Part shown: positions 1-7,045 of the stretch, piece after piece
Layout: the number at the start of each line of letters is the position of its first letter
How positions within the stretch are numbered: position 1 is the stretch's first letter
Assembly (NCBI GenBank): GCA_002402905.1
Contig: DHGT01000086.1
Location: 1-13,416, forward strand
Length of the DNA stretch: 13,416 bases
Direction of reading: 5' to 3'
From: Desulfatitalea sp. UBA4791
GTDB lineage: Bacteria > Desulfobacterota > Desulfobacteria > Desulfobacterales > Desulfosarcinaceae
Notes under the pieces: generated by a model
The model's input: only the letters and a program-made list of their open reading frames with translations
What the model was told of the DNA's origin: nothing
The model's database searches: none
Translations under genes and position numbers: made by a program

Positions 1-134
1 GTTTGCCACACATACTTCATCCGGTCATCCCGGGCCATGGCGCAGGGGATGGCGCCCAGCACCTTTTCGAAAAAGGCGCGGGCCGCGGGGTAGTCTCGTA
101 CCGCCACGGCCACATGGTCGATGCGGGAAATCAT
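1..134 (-). CDS. VOC-family protein, methylmalonyl-CoA epimerase-like (N-terminus only)
   Basis: The minus strand encodes 44 residues from an ATG at 132-134 and runs off the left edge. The start MISRIDHVAVAV, followed by an ARAFFEKVLGA helix, is the typical first beta-alpha unit of a vicinal-oxygen-chelate (glyoxalase/dioxygenase fold) protein; His7 matches the usual first metal ligand. In anaerobes that oxidise fatty acids this short form is often methylmalonyl-CoA epimerase, which interconverts the two methylmalonyl-CoA epimers, but the diagnostic C-terminal half lies outside the window. The start is supported by GAAAGGAG ending six bases before the ATG. It follows the synthetase operon on the same strand but lies beyond the hairpin at 247-272, so it is probably transcribed separately. 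In the AT-rich leader (135-246) there is a TATAAA on the minus strand at 186-191, without a convincing -35 box. Confidence 0.75.
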   Translation of the reverse strand, partial: MISRIDHVAVAVRDYPAARAFFEKVLGAIPCAMARDDRMKYVWQ

Positions 135-246
135 GGCGCTCCTTTCAGGGCTCGCACATACTTATGCGCCCTTTCGAATGTGATTTTTATATCCAGACTT
201 TGAAGCAAAAAAGCATCAATACCCTTTGTGTGTCAAGCCATAAAAA

Positions 247-272
247 AACGCCCAGGCCGAAGCCCGGGCGTT
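247..272 (-). terminator. Intrinsic terminator after the acyl-CoA synthetase operon
   Basis: An 11-bp stem with a 4-base loop. On the minus strand it reads AACGCCCGGGC, loop TTCG, GCCTGGGCGTT, then a run of seven T. The one non-Watson-Crick pair (254 with 265) is a G-U wobble in minus-strand RNA but an A-C mismatch in plus-strand RNA, so the hairpin is built to stop minus-strand transcripts. The loop is the very stable cUUCGg type. It is a diverged copy of the terminators at 9746 and 13309. Confidence 0.85.
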
Positions 273-301
273 GAATTAAAATGACGCTTCGCTGCTGCTT
301 G

Positions 302-370
302 GAATAAACCGCTTACCTCACCCCGGGCACGATCGATGTCGATGCGGCGGAAGGCCGGCTTGGAGCTGCC
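302..370 (-). pseudogene. Decayed copy of the repeated C-terminal gene tail
   Basis: Directly after the stop of the acyl-CoA synthetase, and in the same frame, the minus strand reads GSSKPAFRRIDIDRARGEVS, then GLF. This matches the C-terminal tail PAFRRIDVDPATGKVSGLF of the minus-strand gene at 13363-13416 and its split copy near 9800 and 10802. Here the stop after GLF has become CAA, and the tail has no gene body of its own. It is followed, as in the other copies, by the hairpin terminator. I infer that the 3' end of the catabolic operon was joined onto the end of an older gene of this family and reuses its terminator. The function of the family is not recognised. Confidence 0.6.
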
Positions 371-1879
371 CTAGTTGAACTTTTCCCGCAACAGCCGCTT
401 GAGGATCTTGCCGGTGGGCGTGCGCGGGATCTGATCCGTGAAGACCACTTGCCTGGGCGTCTTGTACCGCGCCAATTTGTCCCGGCACCAGTCGAGCAGA
501 GCTTCCGCGGTGAGGCTCTCATCCTGTTTGAGCACCGCGATGGCCTTGACGGCCTCGCCCCATTTCTCGTCCGCGACGCCGATCACCCCGACGTCGGCGA
601 TGGCCGGATGGCCAAGCAGGCACTCCTCCACCTCGGCCGGATAGATATTCTCCCCACCGGAGATGATCAGGTCCTTCTTGCGGTCCAGGATGTACAAAAA
701 GCCGTCGGCGTCCATCCTGGCGATGTCGCCGGTATGAAGCCACCCGTCGATGATGGTCTGGGCCGTGGCCTCGGGGTTGTTGTAATAGCCTTTCATGAGG
801 TGGGTGGTGCGCATGAGCACCTCGCCGGGCTGGTCAGGAGCGGCGGTCTTTCCCTCGAAATCCACCACCCGGATATCGGTATGGAAGAACGGGGGACCGC
901 ACGATCCGGCTTTCTTGATCGCCCAATCCGCATTGATGACCGAGGCCGGGCCCGTGCATTCGGTCAAGCCGTAAAGCTGGCGCACCCCCATGCCCTTCTC
1001 GGCAAAGGCCTCGATCAGGGGCACGGGCACGGGCGCCGCATAGACCAGTGCCAGCTTGATGGTGGACCAGTCGAAGGTTTCGAATTGCGGCACCGATCGC
1101 AGGAACATCAACACCTGGGGAACGGAGCCGAACCAGGAGATGTTCTCGGTCTGAATCAGCTTGAGAAACTCGGCCGGCTCGAAGGCGCGTTGGAAAATCA
1201 TGGCAGAGCCGAAGTGCACGCACATGGGCACCGGCGCCAGGGCGCCGATGTGGAACAGCGGCAGCGGCATCAGCATCCGGTTGCCCACCTCCCCCAGCGT
1301 GGCCTTGAGATTGACCGAGGTGTGGTAGTAGCCCAGATGGGTCAGCTCGGCCCCTTTGGGCCGGCCGGTGGTGCCCGAAGTGTAAAGGATGGTCAGGGTG
1401 TCGTCGTCCCCGCCGACGTGCTCGGGTTCGTCGGCCGGGGCGGTATCTATGACTGACTTGTAGGCGCCGGCCCACGCCGGAGGGCTGTCCATGATGCCGA
1501 TAAAGGTCTTGGCCGGAATCTGGGCACGGATGGCCTCGGCCACCGGGGCGAATTCCTTGCCGAAGATGAGGGCTTCCGCACCGCAATTGTTGGCGATGTA
1601 GGCCACCTCGGGCGGTGCCAGGCGATGGTTGATCGGCACCATCACCACCCCGATCTTGGCCAGGCCGAAGAAGAGTTCCAGGTATTCGGGGTCGTTCAGG
1701 GCCAGCACCGCCACCCGGTCCCCCGGTTGGATGCCCATCTCGCGCATGGCGTTGGCGACCCGGTTGGCACCGTCGTTCAACTCCCGAAAAGAACGCCGCA
1801 CATCTCCGACCACGAGGGCCTCCAGCTTGGGACTCAGCATGGCCCGCTTGTAGAGCAGATAACCGATGTTGATCTTCAT
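371..1879 (-). CDS. Acyl-CoA synthetase (AMP-forming, class I adenylate-forming enzyme)
   Basis: A 502-residue cytoplasmic ligase that makes an acyl-CoA from a free carboxylic acid, ATP and CoA through an acyl-AMP intermediate. All core motifs of the ANL superfamily are present: the phosphate loop YTSGTTGRPKG (166-176), YGLTE (303-307), HTGD (382-385), the hinge region DRKKDLIISGGENIYP (399-414) and PTGK with the catalytic Lys491. Length is normal for fatty-acid or aromatic-acid ligases without an N-terminal extension. The start MKINIGYLLYKR has AAGGAG eight to ten bases upstream. It is the last gene of the operon, 89 bp after the dehydrogenase, and presumably feeds that gene's product with substrate. 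Substrate choice cannot be read from sequence alone; a branched-chain or isoprenoid acid is inferred from the neighbours. Confidence 0.93.
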   Translation of the reverse strand: MKINIGYLLYKRAMLSPKLEALVVGDVRRSFRELNDGANRVANAMREMGIQPGDRVAVLALNDPEYLELFFGLAKIGVVMVPINHRLAPPEVAYIANNCGAEALIFGKEFAPVAEAIRAQIPAKTFIGIMDSPPAWAGAYKSVIDTAPADEPEHVGGDDDTLTILYTSGTTGRPKGAELTHLGYYHTSVNLKATLGEVGNRMLMPLPLFHIGALAPVPMCVHFGSAMIFQRAFEPAEFLKLIQTENISWFGSVPQVLMFLRSVPQFETFDWSTIKLALVYAAPVPVPLIEAFAEKGMGVRQLYGLTECTGPASVINADWAIKKAGSCGPPFFHTDIRVVDFEGKTAAPDQPGEVLMRTTHLMKGYYNNPEATAQTIIDGWLHTGDIARMDADGFLYILDRKKDLIISGGENIYPAEVEECLLGHPAIADVGVIGVADEKWGEAVKAIAVLKQDESLTAEALLDWCRDKLARYKTPRQVVFTDQIPRTPTGKILKRLLREKFN

Positions 1880-1968
1880 GACCCCAGCTCCTTTTTAAAT
1901 GGTTTTTGGTTACACGTCGACCCTCCTGAAGTGGATGGAACTGCCACTGGGTTTAAGACATCAACACC

Positions 1969-3120
1969 CTAAAACCCTTCGAGTTTGGCGACGATATCGC
2001 TCATCACTTCGCTGGCGCCCGCGCCGATGGAGATCAACCGGGCGTCCCGGAAGAACCTGGACACGCGCATCTCGTTCATGAATCCCATGCCGCCGTGCAT
2101 CTGCAGGCAGCCGTCCGCCACCTGGTTGAGCAGGCGACCGCCGATCAATTTACCCATGGAGATCTCCCGGGTGGCGTCCTGGCCCGCCATCTTCATGCGC
2201 ACGATGTGATAGGTGAGCTGCCGCAGGCACTCGATTTCGCTGAGCCAGTCCACCAACCGGTGGCGCAGGACCTGCTTGGTGATCAAAGGCTTGCCGAAGA
2301 CGACGCGCCCCTTGATGTAGGCCACGGTTTCGCGGATCATCTCTTCCGCGCCGATGTAGCAGATCGGCAGGGCCGAGAAGCGCTCGTGCTGAAACTGCCG
2401 CATCTGGTAGATGAAGCCTTCGCCTTCCTGGCCGATGAGGTGATCGGCCGGGATGCGCAGGTCGTCGAAGTAGAGCTCGGCCGTGTCGCTGCTGCGCATG
2501 CCCAGCTTGTCGAGTTTCCGGCTGATCTTGAACCCGGGCAGATCGGTGGGGACCACGAAGAGGCTGAACGAATGATACCCCGGCGCCTCGCTGGTGCGGG
2601 CCAGGAGCGTCAGAAAATCGGCCTGGGTGCCGTTGGTGATATAGGTCTTGGAGCCATTGAGCACGTAGGCGTCGCCGTCCCGCCGGGCGAACGTCTTGAG
2701 CGCCGCCACGTCCGAACCGGCGTCCGGTTCGCTGACGGCGATGGCGCCCACCATCTCACCGCGGATGGCGGCGGCCAGGTACTTCTCCTTCAGATCATCG
2801 CTGCCGAACTCGGCGATGGCCGGCGTCGCCATGTTGGTCTGCACGGCAATGGCCATGGGCACGCCGCCGCAGCGCGCGCGGGCGATCTCTTCGAGCATCA
2901 CGGTTTCGTACCAGTAGTCGAGGCCTTCGCCGCCGTACCGCTCGTCGTAACGGATGCCGAGGAACCCCAGCTCACCCATCTCCTTGAACAGATCGTGGAG
3001 CGGCGCGGCCCCCTTCTCCTCCCATTCGTCGACGAACGGATTGATCCGCCGGTTCACGAAGTCCCGTATGGCCGCGCGCACCTGCTCATGTTCCCTTGAA
3101 AAATATAAATTCTCGCTCAT
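1969..3120 (-). CDS. Acyl-CoA dehydrogenase, isovaleryl/citronellyl-CoA dehydrogenase-like
   Basis: A 383-residue FAD enzyme that introduces an alpha-beta double bond into an acyl-CoA and passes electrons to electron-transfer flavoprotein. Seen: signature one VSEPDAGSD (129-137), SKTYITNGT (157-165), the FAD/dimer segment CLQMHGGMGF (338-347) and the closing IGAGASEV (365-372). In short- and medium-chain enzymes the last motif is YEGT and carries the catalytic Glu; here that position is Ala. Instead HER at 245-247 supplies Glu246 at the place of human isovaleryl-CoA dehydrogenase Glu254. This fits a beta-methyl-branched substrate (isovaleryl- or citronellyl-CoA type). The start MSENLYFSREHEQ aligns with the family, but overlaps the previous gene by 35 bp and has only a distant GGGAG as ribosome site, so translation may depend on coupling. 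Confidence 0.92.
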   Translation of the reverse strand: MSENLYFSREHEQVRAAIRDFVNRRINPFVDEWEEKGAAPLHDLFKEMGELGFLGIRYDERYGGEGLDYWYETVMLEEIARARCGGVPMAIAVQTNMATPAIAEFGSDDLKEKYLAAAIRGEMVGAIAVSEPDAGSDVAALKTFARRDGDAYVLNGSKTYITNGTQADFLTLLARTSEAPGYHSFSLFVVPTDLPGFKISRKLDKLGMRSSDTAELYFDDLRIPADHLIGQEGEGFIYQMRQFQHERFSALPICYIGAEEMIRETVAYIKGRVVFGKPLITKQVLRHRLVDWLSEIECLRQLTYHIVRMKMAGQDATREISMGKLIGGRLLNQVADGCLQMHGGMGFMNEMRVSRFFRDARLISIGAGASEVMSDIVAKLEGF

Positions 3121-4198
3121 GCGTCCGAAACCGCTCCCGGCCGCCCAGGCTGTCGAACAGCGTCTCGGCGACGATCTCGGCCTTTCGGTCGATGTCCAGG
3201 CCGGTCAGCACCACGGTCATGGTGTTCTTGTAGCCGCCCAGATTGTTGATACACACCTTGGCGGTCTCCGGCGGCGGCTCGCCCCGGGTGCCTGCGCCCC
3301 GAACCCGATCGGGCCCCGCCTGGGTCAGCGACAGGGTGTCGAAACGCACCGCCACGTCCGGGGTCAGATAGGTCGGCGCCGCGATTTCATAGAGCAGTTG
3401 GGCCGTCACCGTACCCACCGACACCAGGCCGCCGGTCTCCGGATGCTTGGTGATGACGAAGCTGCCGTCGGGATGCATCTCGGCGATGGGAAATCCCACG
3501 TTGCGATAGGACGGCACCTCGTGGATGAACGAATAGTTGCCGCCCGTGGCCTGGGCGCCGCACTCGATGATGTGGCCGGCGGCATAGGCCCCGGCCAGCC
3601 GGTCCCAGTCGGTGCGTTGCCAGCCGAAGCGCCAGGCGCAGGGGCCGGCCACCAGGGCGGCATCGGCCACGCGGCCGCAGACCACGATGTCGGCCCCCTG
3701 CGCCAGTGCCGCTGCGATGCCCCAGGCGCCCAGGTAGGCATTGGCCGTGATGGGAACGGCGCCGGCATCGGCCAGGGAGACCCCCTTGTCCATGTGGGTG
3801 AAGGGTTCACCGTTCTGCTGGAGCGTTTTCAGACGCGGCATCAGATCGTCGCCTTCGATGGTGGCGATTCTGGGCGACAACCCTATCGTTTGAGCGGCGA
3901 TCTTCAACGCCCGGGCCAGGCCCGCGGGGTTCAACCCGCCGGCATTGGCCACCACGCGGATGCCCTTCTCCAGGCATTGGCCCATGACGGCTTCCATCTG
4001 TTTGTGGAAGGTGGGCACGTAGCCGCTCTCGGGCGACTTGAGCCTCTTCTGGAAGAGAATCGCCATGGTCAGTTCGGCCAGATAATCCCCGGTGAGCACG
4101 TCGATGGGGCCGTCCTGGACCATCTCCCGGGCCGCCGACAGACGGTCGCCGAAAAATCCGCTGCAGTTGGCGATGATCAGTTTTTCAGGATCGCTCAT
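3086..4198 (-). CDS. AtuA-like protein (DUF1446, acyclic terpene utilisation family), probably C-terminally shortened
   Basis: A 370-residue member of the AtuA/DUF1446 family. Seen: N-terminal ANCSGFFGDRL (10-20), TGDYLAE (36-42), NAGGLNP (85-91), GRVADA (175-180), ECGAQATGGN (212-221) and NLGGYKNTMTVVLTGLD (319-335). The family is found in clusters with carboxylase, hydratase and dehydrogenase genes for terpenoid acids and leucine; its biochemical role is unknown to me. From family knowledge, stand-alone members continue some 70-90 residues past the last motif, whereas here the protein ends about 35 residues later and the last 12 codons overlap the start of the dehydrogenase. A deletion that removed the C-terminus and the next gene's ribosome site would explain this. 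The start is supported by AAAGGAG ten bases upstream, inside the last codons of the hydratase gene; the gap between these genes is 5 bp. Confidence 0.85.
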   Translation of the reverse strand: MSDPEKLIIANCSGFFGDRLSAAREMVQDGPIDVLTGDYLAELTMAILFQKRLKSPESGYVPTFHKQMEAVMGQCLEKGIRVVANAGGLNPAGLARALKIAAQTIGLSPRIATIEGDDLMPRLKTLQQNGEPFTHMDKGVSLADAGAVPITANAYLGAWGIAAALAQGADIVVCGRVADAALVAGPCAWRFGWQRTDWDRLAGAYAAGHIIECGAQATGGNYSFIHEVPSYRNVGFPIAEMHPDGSFVITKHPETGGLVSVGTVTAQLLYEIAAPTYLTPDVAVRFDTLSLTQAGPDRVRGAGTRGEPPPETAKVCINNLGGYKNTMTVVLTGLDIDRKAEIVAETLFDSLGGRERFRTHEREFIFFKGT

Positions 4199-4203
4199 GC
4201 GGA

Positions 4204-4980
4204 TTATTCTCCTTTGAATTGGGGCGGTCGTTTTTCCAGAAAGGCGGTGATGCCTTCCCGGGCATCCCGGGTACCGGCCACCTCGACCAGTTGGCCGCCG
4301 AGGAAACGCACGGCTTCGGCCAGGGGCATCCGTTCGGCGGCGGCAAAGGCCGCCTTGCCCAGCTTGAGGCCGATGGGGCTCTTGGCCGCCAGGGCGGCAA
4401 GCACCCGGCCCACCTCGGCGTCGAAATCCTCGTCCGGCGCCACCCGGGTGACCAACCCCATCTCCAGGGCTTGGAAGGCGGTGAGCCGCTCGCCGAGCAG
4501 GATCATCTCCATGGCCTTCTTGCGGGGCACGTTGCGGAAAATCAGGGCCCCGATCATCATGGGAAACAGGCCGACGTTAACCTCGGGGGTGCCGAACTGG
4601 GCCGACGCCTTGGCGATCGCGATGTCGCAGGCCAGCATGAAGCCGGTGCCGCCGGCCAGGCAGTGACCGTTGACCCGCGCCACGGTCGGTTTGGGAAATT
4701 CCGCCAGGCGGCTGATGAGCCGGGCATAGCTGTCGAAGTGGCTGCGACGGCCGGCGTCGTCCTGCATGCCGCCGCCCAGGTCGGCGCCCGAGCAGAAGGC
4801 CTTGTCGCCGGCGCCGGTGATGCAGACCACGCGCACGCCGTCATCCGCCTCGGCCTGGTCCAGGGCCGCGTGGAACAGGACCACCGCTTCGGGCGTGATG
4901 GCATTGCGCGCGGCGGCCCGGTTGATGGTCACGGTGGCCACCTGCCCGTCGACTTGATAGATCAGATCCTTTTCCGCCAT
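4204..4980 (-). CDS. Enoyl-CoA hydratase/isomerase (crotonase family), methylglutaconyl-CoA hydratase-like
   Basis: A 258-residue crotonase. Seen: AFCSGADL (61-68) and HCLAGGTG (106-113) forming the CoA oxyanion hole, and FGTPEVNVGL (129-138) with Glu133 at the position of the second catalytic glutamate of rat enoyl-CoA hydratase (Glu164). The first glutamate (Glu144 there) is Gly113 here, as in several crotonases that are not classical hydratases. Next to a biotin carboxylase set and an AtuA-like gene, hydration of 3-methylglutaconyl-CoA or isohexenylglutaconyl-CoA is the most natural role, but isomerase or lyase activity is not excluded. Start: AAGGAGGG about six bases before the ATG. Tightly packed with the AtuA-like gene downstream. 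Confidence 0.9.
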   Translation of the reverse strand: MAEKDLIYQVDGQVATVTINRAAARNAITPEAVVLFHAALDQAEADDGVRVVCITGAGDKAFCSGADLGGGMQDDAGRRSHFDSYARLISRLAEFPKPTVARVNGHCLAGGTGFMLACDIAIAKASAQFGTPEVNVGLFPMMIGALIFRNVPRKKAMEMILLGERLTAFQALEMGLVTRVAPDEDFDAEVGRVLAALAAKSPIGLKLGKAAFAAAERMPLAEAVRFLGGQLVEVAGTRDAREGITAFLEKRPPQFKGE

Positions 4981-5001
4981 GAACCGCCCTCCTTGATCGA
5001 T

Positions 5002-5045
5002 TTGACGATCATTACGACTTGACGATCATTTCGACGATCATTACG
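5002..5045. repeat. Short tandem repeat between carrier protein and hydratase genes
   Basis: Two adjacent 17-bp units, TTGACGATCATTACGAC (5002-5018) and TTGACGATCATTTCGAC (5019-5035), differ at one base. A partial third copy, GACGATCATTACG, lies at 5033-5045, offset by 12 bases. It fills most of the 72-bp gap between two operon genes. It looks like replication slippage; no hairpin or coding role is apparent. Confidence 0.7.
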
Positions 5046-5052
5046 CCTATCT

Positions 5053-5592
5053 TTACGACGCCCGTTCGGCGGATGACGCCACCGGCGCATCGGCCGCCTC
5101 GGGTTCGATATCCACCAGCACCTGCTTGGGCGCCACTTTTTCTCCTTCGGCCACGTTGATCCGCGTGACCACTCCGGCGTAGGGTGCGGTCAAGGTGGTG
5201 TCCATCTTCATGGCCGACACCACCACCAGCCCCTGCCCCTGTTCGACTGTCTGGCCTATGGCGACCAGGATCTGGGTCACCACCGACGGCATGGGGGGCG
5301 TGACCGTCTTGGGACCCGCTTTGGTCCCTGACCGGGAACGCATTTGTGGCGCGCGGTCGTCCGCCAGGAAAAAAGTGCGTCCCTCCACCATCACCGCCTT
5401 GCCCTCGGCGGTTTCCGCAACGAACACCGCGGCCTGGCGGCCCTCCACGATCAGGTGCAGCCGGTGCTCGGAAAGGCGCTCGAACACCACATGGGCGTCC
5501 CGATCGCCGAAGTTCGCGATAAACCCGCTGTCTCCAGCCGGTTCCACCGCCAGGACGATGGTCTCTTCTTTGTATCTCAGCTTCCAATCCAT
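5053..5592 (-). CDS. Biotin carboxyl carrier protein of an acyl-CoA carboxylase
   Basis: A 179-residue protein whose C-terminal half is a biotinyl domain: TPPMPSVVTQILVAIGQTV (98-116) starts the barrel, SAMKM (126-130) holds the biotinylated Lys129, and TAPYAGVVTRINVAEGEKV follows. The N-terminal half (about 1-80) is a beta-rich stretch like the linker/BT-type region found between the biotin carboxylase and biotin domains of fused carboxylase alpha subunits (LiuD, AtuF, PccA). Here it is a separate gene following the biotin carboxylase. It would carry CO2 as carboxybiotin between the two active sites. The frame is intact, although both catalytic partners next door are broken, so it may serve another carboxylase or be a stranded survivor. 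Start: GGAGG nine bases before the ATG. Confidence 0.9.
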   Translation of the reverse strand: MDWKLRYKEETIVLAVEPAGDSGFIANFGDRDAHVVFERLSEHRLHLIVEGRQAAVFVAETAEGKAVMVEGRTFFLADDRAPQMRSRSGTKAGPKTVTPPMPSVVTQILVAIGQTVEQGQGLVVVSAMKMDTTLTAPYAGVVTRINVAEGEKVAPKQVLVDIEPEAADAPVASSAERAS

Positions 5593-5632
5593 GCAGCCGA
5601 TCCTCCGCTTGGCGGTCGTGGTCGATAGCTGG

Positions 5633-6996
5633 CTACAGCCGCCAATGGTTCAACGTGTGCCAGGGGCCGGGTTGGTTCGCCGCCGCGACCGGCCCGGCCA
5701 GACGCGCCCGGGGCGCCATGGCATCCGCCGCGTAGGCAATGGCGGCCAGTTCCAAGCGCTCGCGATCCGGCGCCCAGTCGGCGAAATGGGCGGCGATGAA
5801 GTCGGTATAGGTCTCCCCGGCCTGGAACGGCGCCGACGCCAACACATCCAGCAGAAAGTCCACGGGCGTCCGCACCCCCAGCACCACATACGAAGCCAGG
5901 GCCCGAATCATGCGCCGGATGGCCAGCTCCCGGGTTTCCGCATGGACCACCAGCTTGGAGAGGATGGGGTCGTACTCCACCGGGACCTCGCACCCGGCAT
6001 AAACCCCGCAATCGTTGCGGACCCCCGGCCCGGCCGGTTCCCGCAGAAATGCGATCCGTCCCGGCGACGGCATGAAGCGCTGCTCCGGGTCTTCCGCGTA
6101 AATACGGCATTCGATGGCATGCCCCCGGCCGCGCACCTCGTCCTGGGTCAAGGCCAGCGGTCGGCCGACGGCGATCTCGATCTGGTGGCGCACCAGGTCC
6201 AGGCCGGTGATCATCTCGGTGATGGGGTGTTCCACCTGCAGGCGCGTGTTGACCTCCAGGAAGTAGAAGCGGTCCTCCGGGTCCAGGATGAACTCCACCG
6301 TGCCCGCATTCACGTAGCCGGCCGCCCGGGCCGCCGCCACGGCCGCCTGGCCCATCTCGGCGCGCAGCTCGGGGCTCAAGGCCGGGCTGGGGTCTCCTCG
6401 ATGATCTTCTGGTGCCGCCGCTGGATCGAGCACTCCCGTTCCAGGAGGTGGAGGGTCCGGCCATGGCCGTCGGCCAGGATCTGGAACTCCACGTGCCTGG
6501 ACTTGGGCAGAAACTTCTCCAGGTAGATGATGCCGCTGCCGAAAGCGGCGGCCGCCCAGGCGGCGGAATTCTCAGCGGCGTCGGCCGCCTCGATCATGCC
6601 CGGTATGATGGGCACCCCGCCCGCCTGCATGATCCGCCGCGCCGTGAGTTTGTCCCCCAGGCTGCGGATCACATGGGCGGGCGGACCGATGAAAACGATC
6701 CCTTCCCGCTCGCAGCGTTCGGCGAAGGCCGCATTTTCCGCCAGGAACCCATAACCGGGATGAACGGCTTCGGCGCCGGTCTGTTTGGCCGCATCGACGA
6801 TGCGGTCGATGTCCAGGTAACTCTTGGACGGCTCGGCGGGTCCGATGGGCACCGCCTCGTCGGCCTCCAGGGCGTGCAGGGCGTGCCGGTCGGCATCGGA
6901 ACAGACAGCCACCGTGGCAATGCCCATCTCCTGGCAGGTACGCATGATCCGCACCGCGATCTCTCCGCGGTTGGCGATCAGTATCTTTTTAAACAT
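5633..6996 (-). pseudogene. Biotin carboxylase subunit, internally deleted and frameshifted
   Basis: Clear homologue of AccC/PccA/LiuD biotin carboxylase, the ATP-dependent step that carboxylates biotin. The N-terminus MFKKILIANRGEIAVRIM, HPGYGFLAENAAFAE (79-93), GDK with Lys116, RHVEFQILAD and SIQRRHQK are all readable. Two lesions: (1) between Lys116 and the LEK glutamate there are 44 residues where E. coli AccC has 85, so about 41 residues are gone near residue 139 (about 6565-6585), removing the IIKASGGGGG-type ATP loop and its lysine; (2) after RRHQKIIEET the frame stops, and the rest (PSPALSPELRAEMG onward, including FYFLEVNTRLQVEHP) continues in another frame, explained by one missing base at the run 6389-6392. 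The first change alone should abolish ATP binding. The start at 6996 was chosen by homology; upstream ATGs at 7008 and beyond only lengthen it. Confidence 0.85.
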
Positions 6997-7045
6997 GCGG
7001 TTCCCCATGGCATTGGTCTCTGTCGGGCATGAGTTGCAATGGATG

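Noticed and set aside
208..236. Sigma-70 promoter for the VOC gene from the minus-strand TTGACA at 231-236
   Set aside because: The -35 box is perfect, but at 16-18 bases spacing the -10 position is a T run with no TATAAT-like hexamer.
371..376. Stop-codon readthrough of the synthetase (TAG) into the in-frame repeated tail
   Set aside because: The tail is shared with unrelated gene ends and has lost its own stop; the synthetase is already full length at the TAG, so a junction with a relic is simpler.
449..1456. Long plus-strand open frame opposite the acyl-CoA synthetase
   Set aside because: It mirrors the codon pattern of the GC-rich gene on the other strand; the protein is low-complexity His/Gly/Arg-rich with no family motif. 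The same holds for the open frames at 2095-3099, 2954-4666, 4219-5022 and 5195-6526.
1930..1948. Hairpin AGTGG/CCACT between dehydrogenase and synthetase genes as a terminator
   Set aside because: Only 5 bp, with a 9-base loop and no T run on the minus strand; the genes appear to be one operon.
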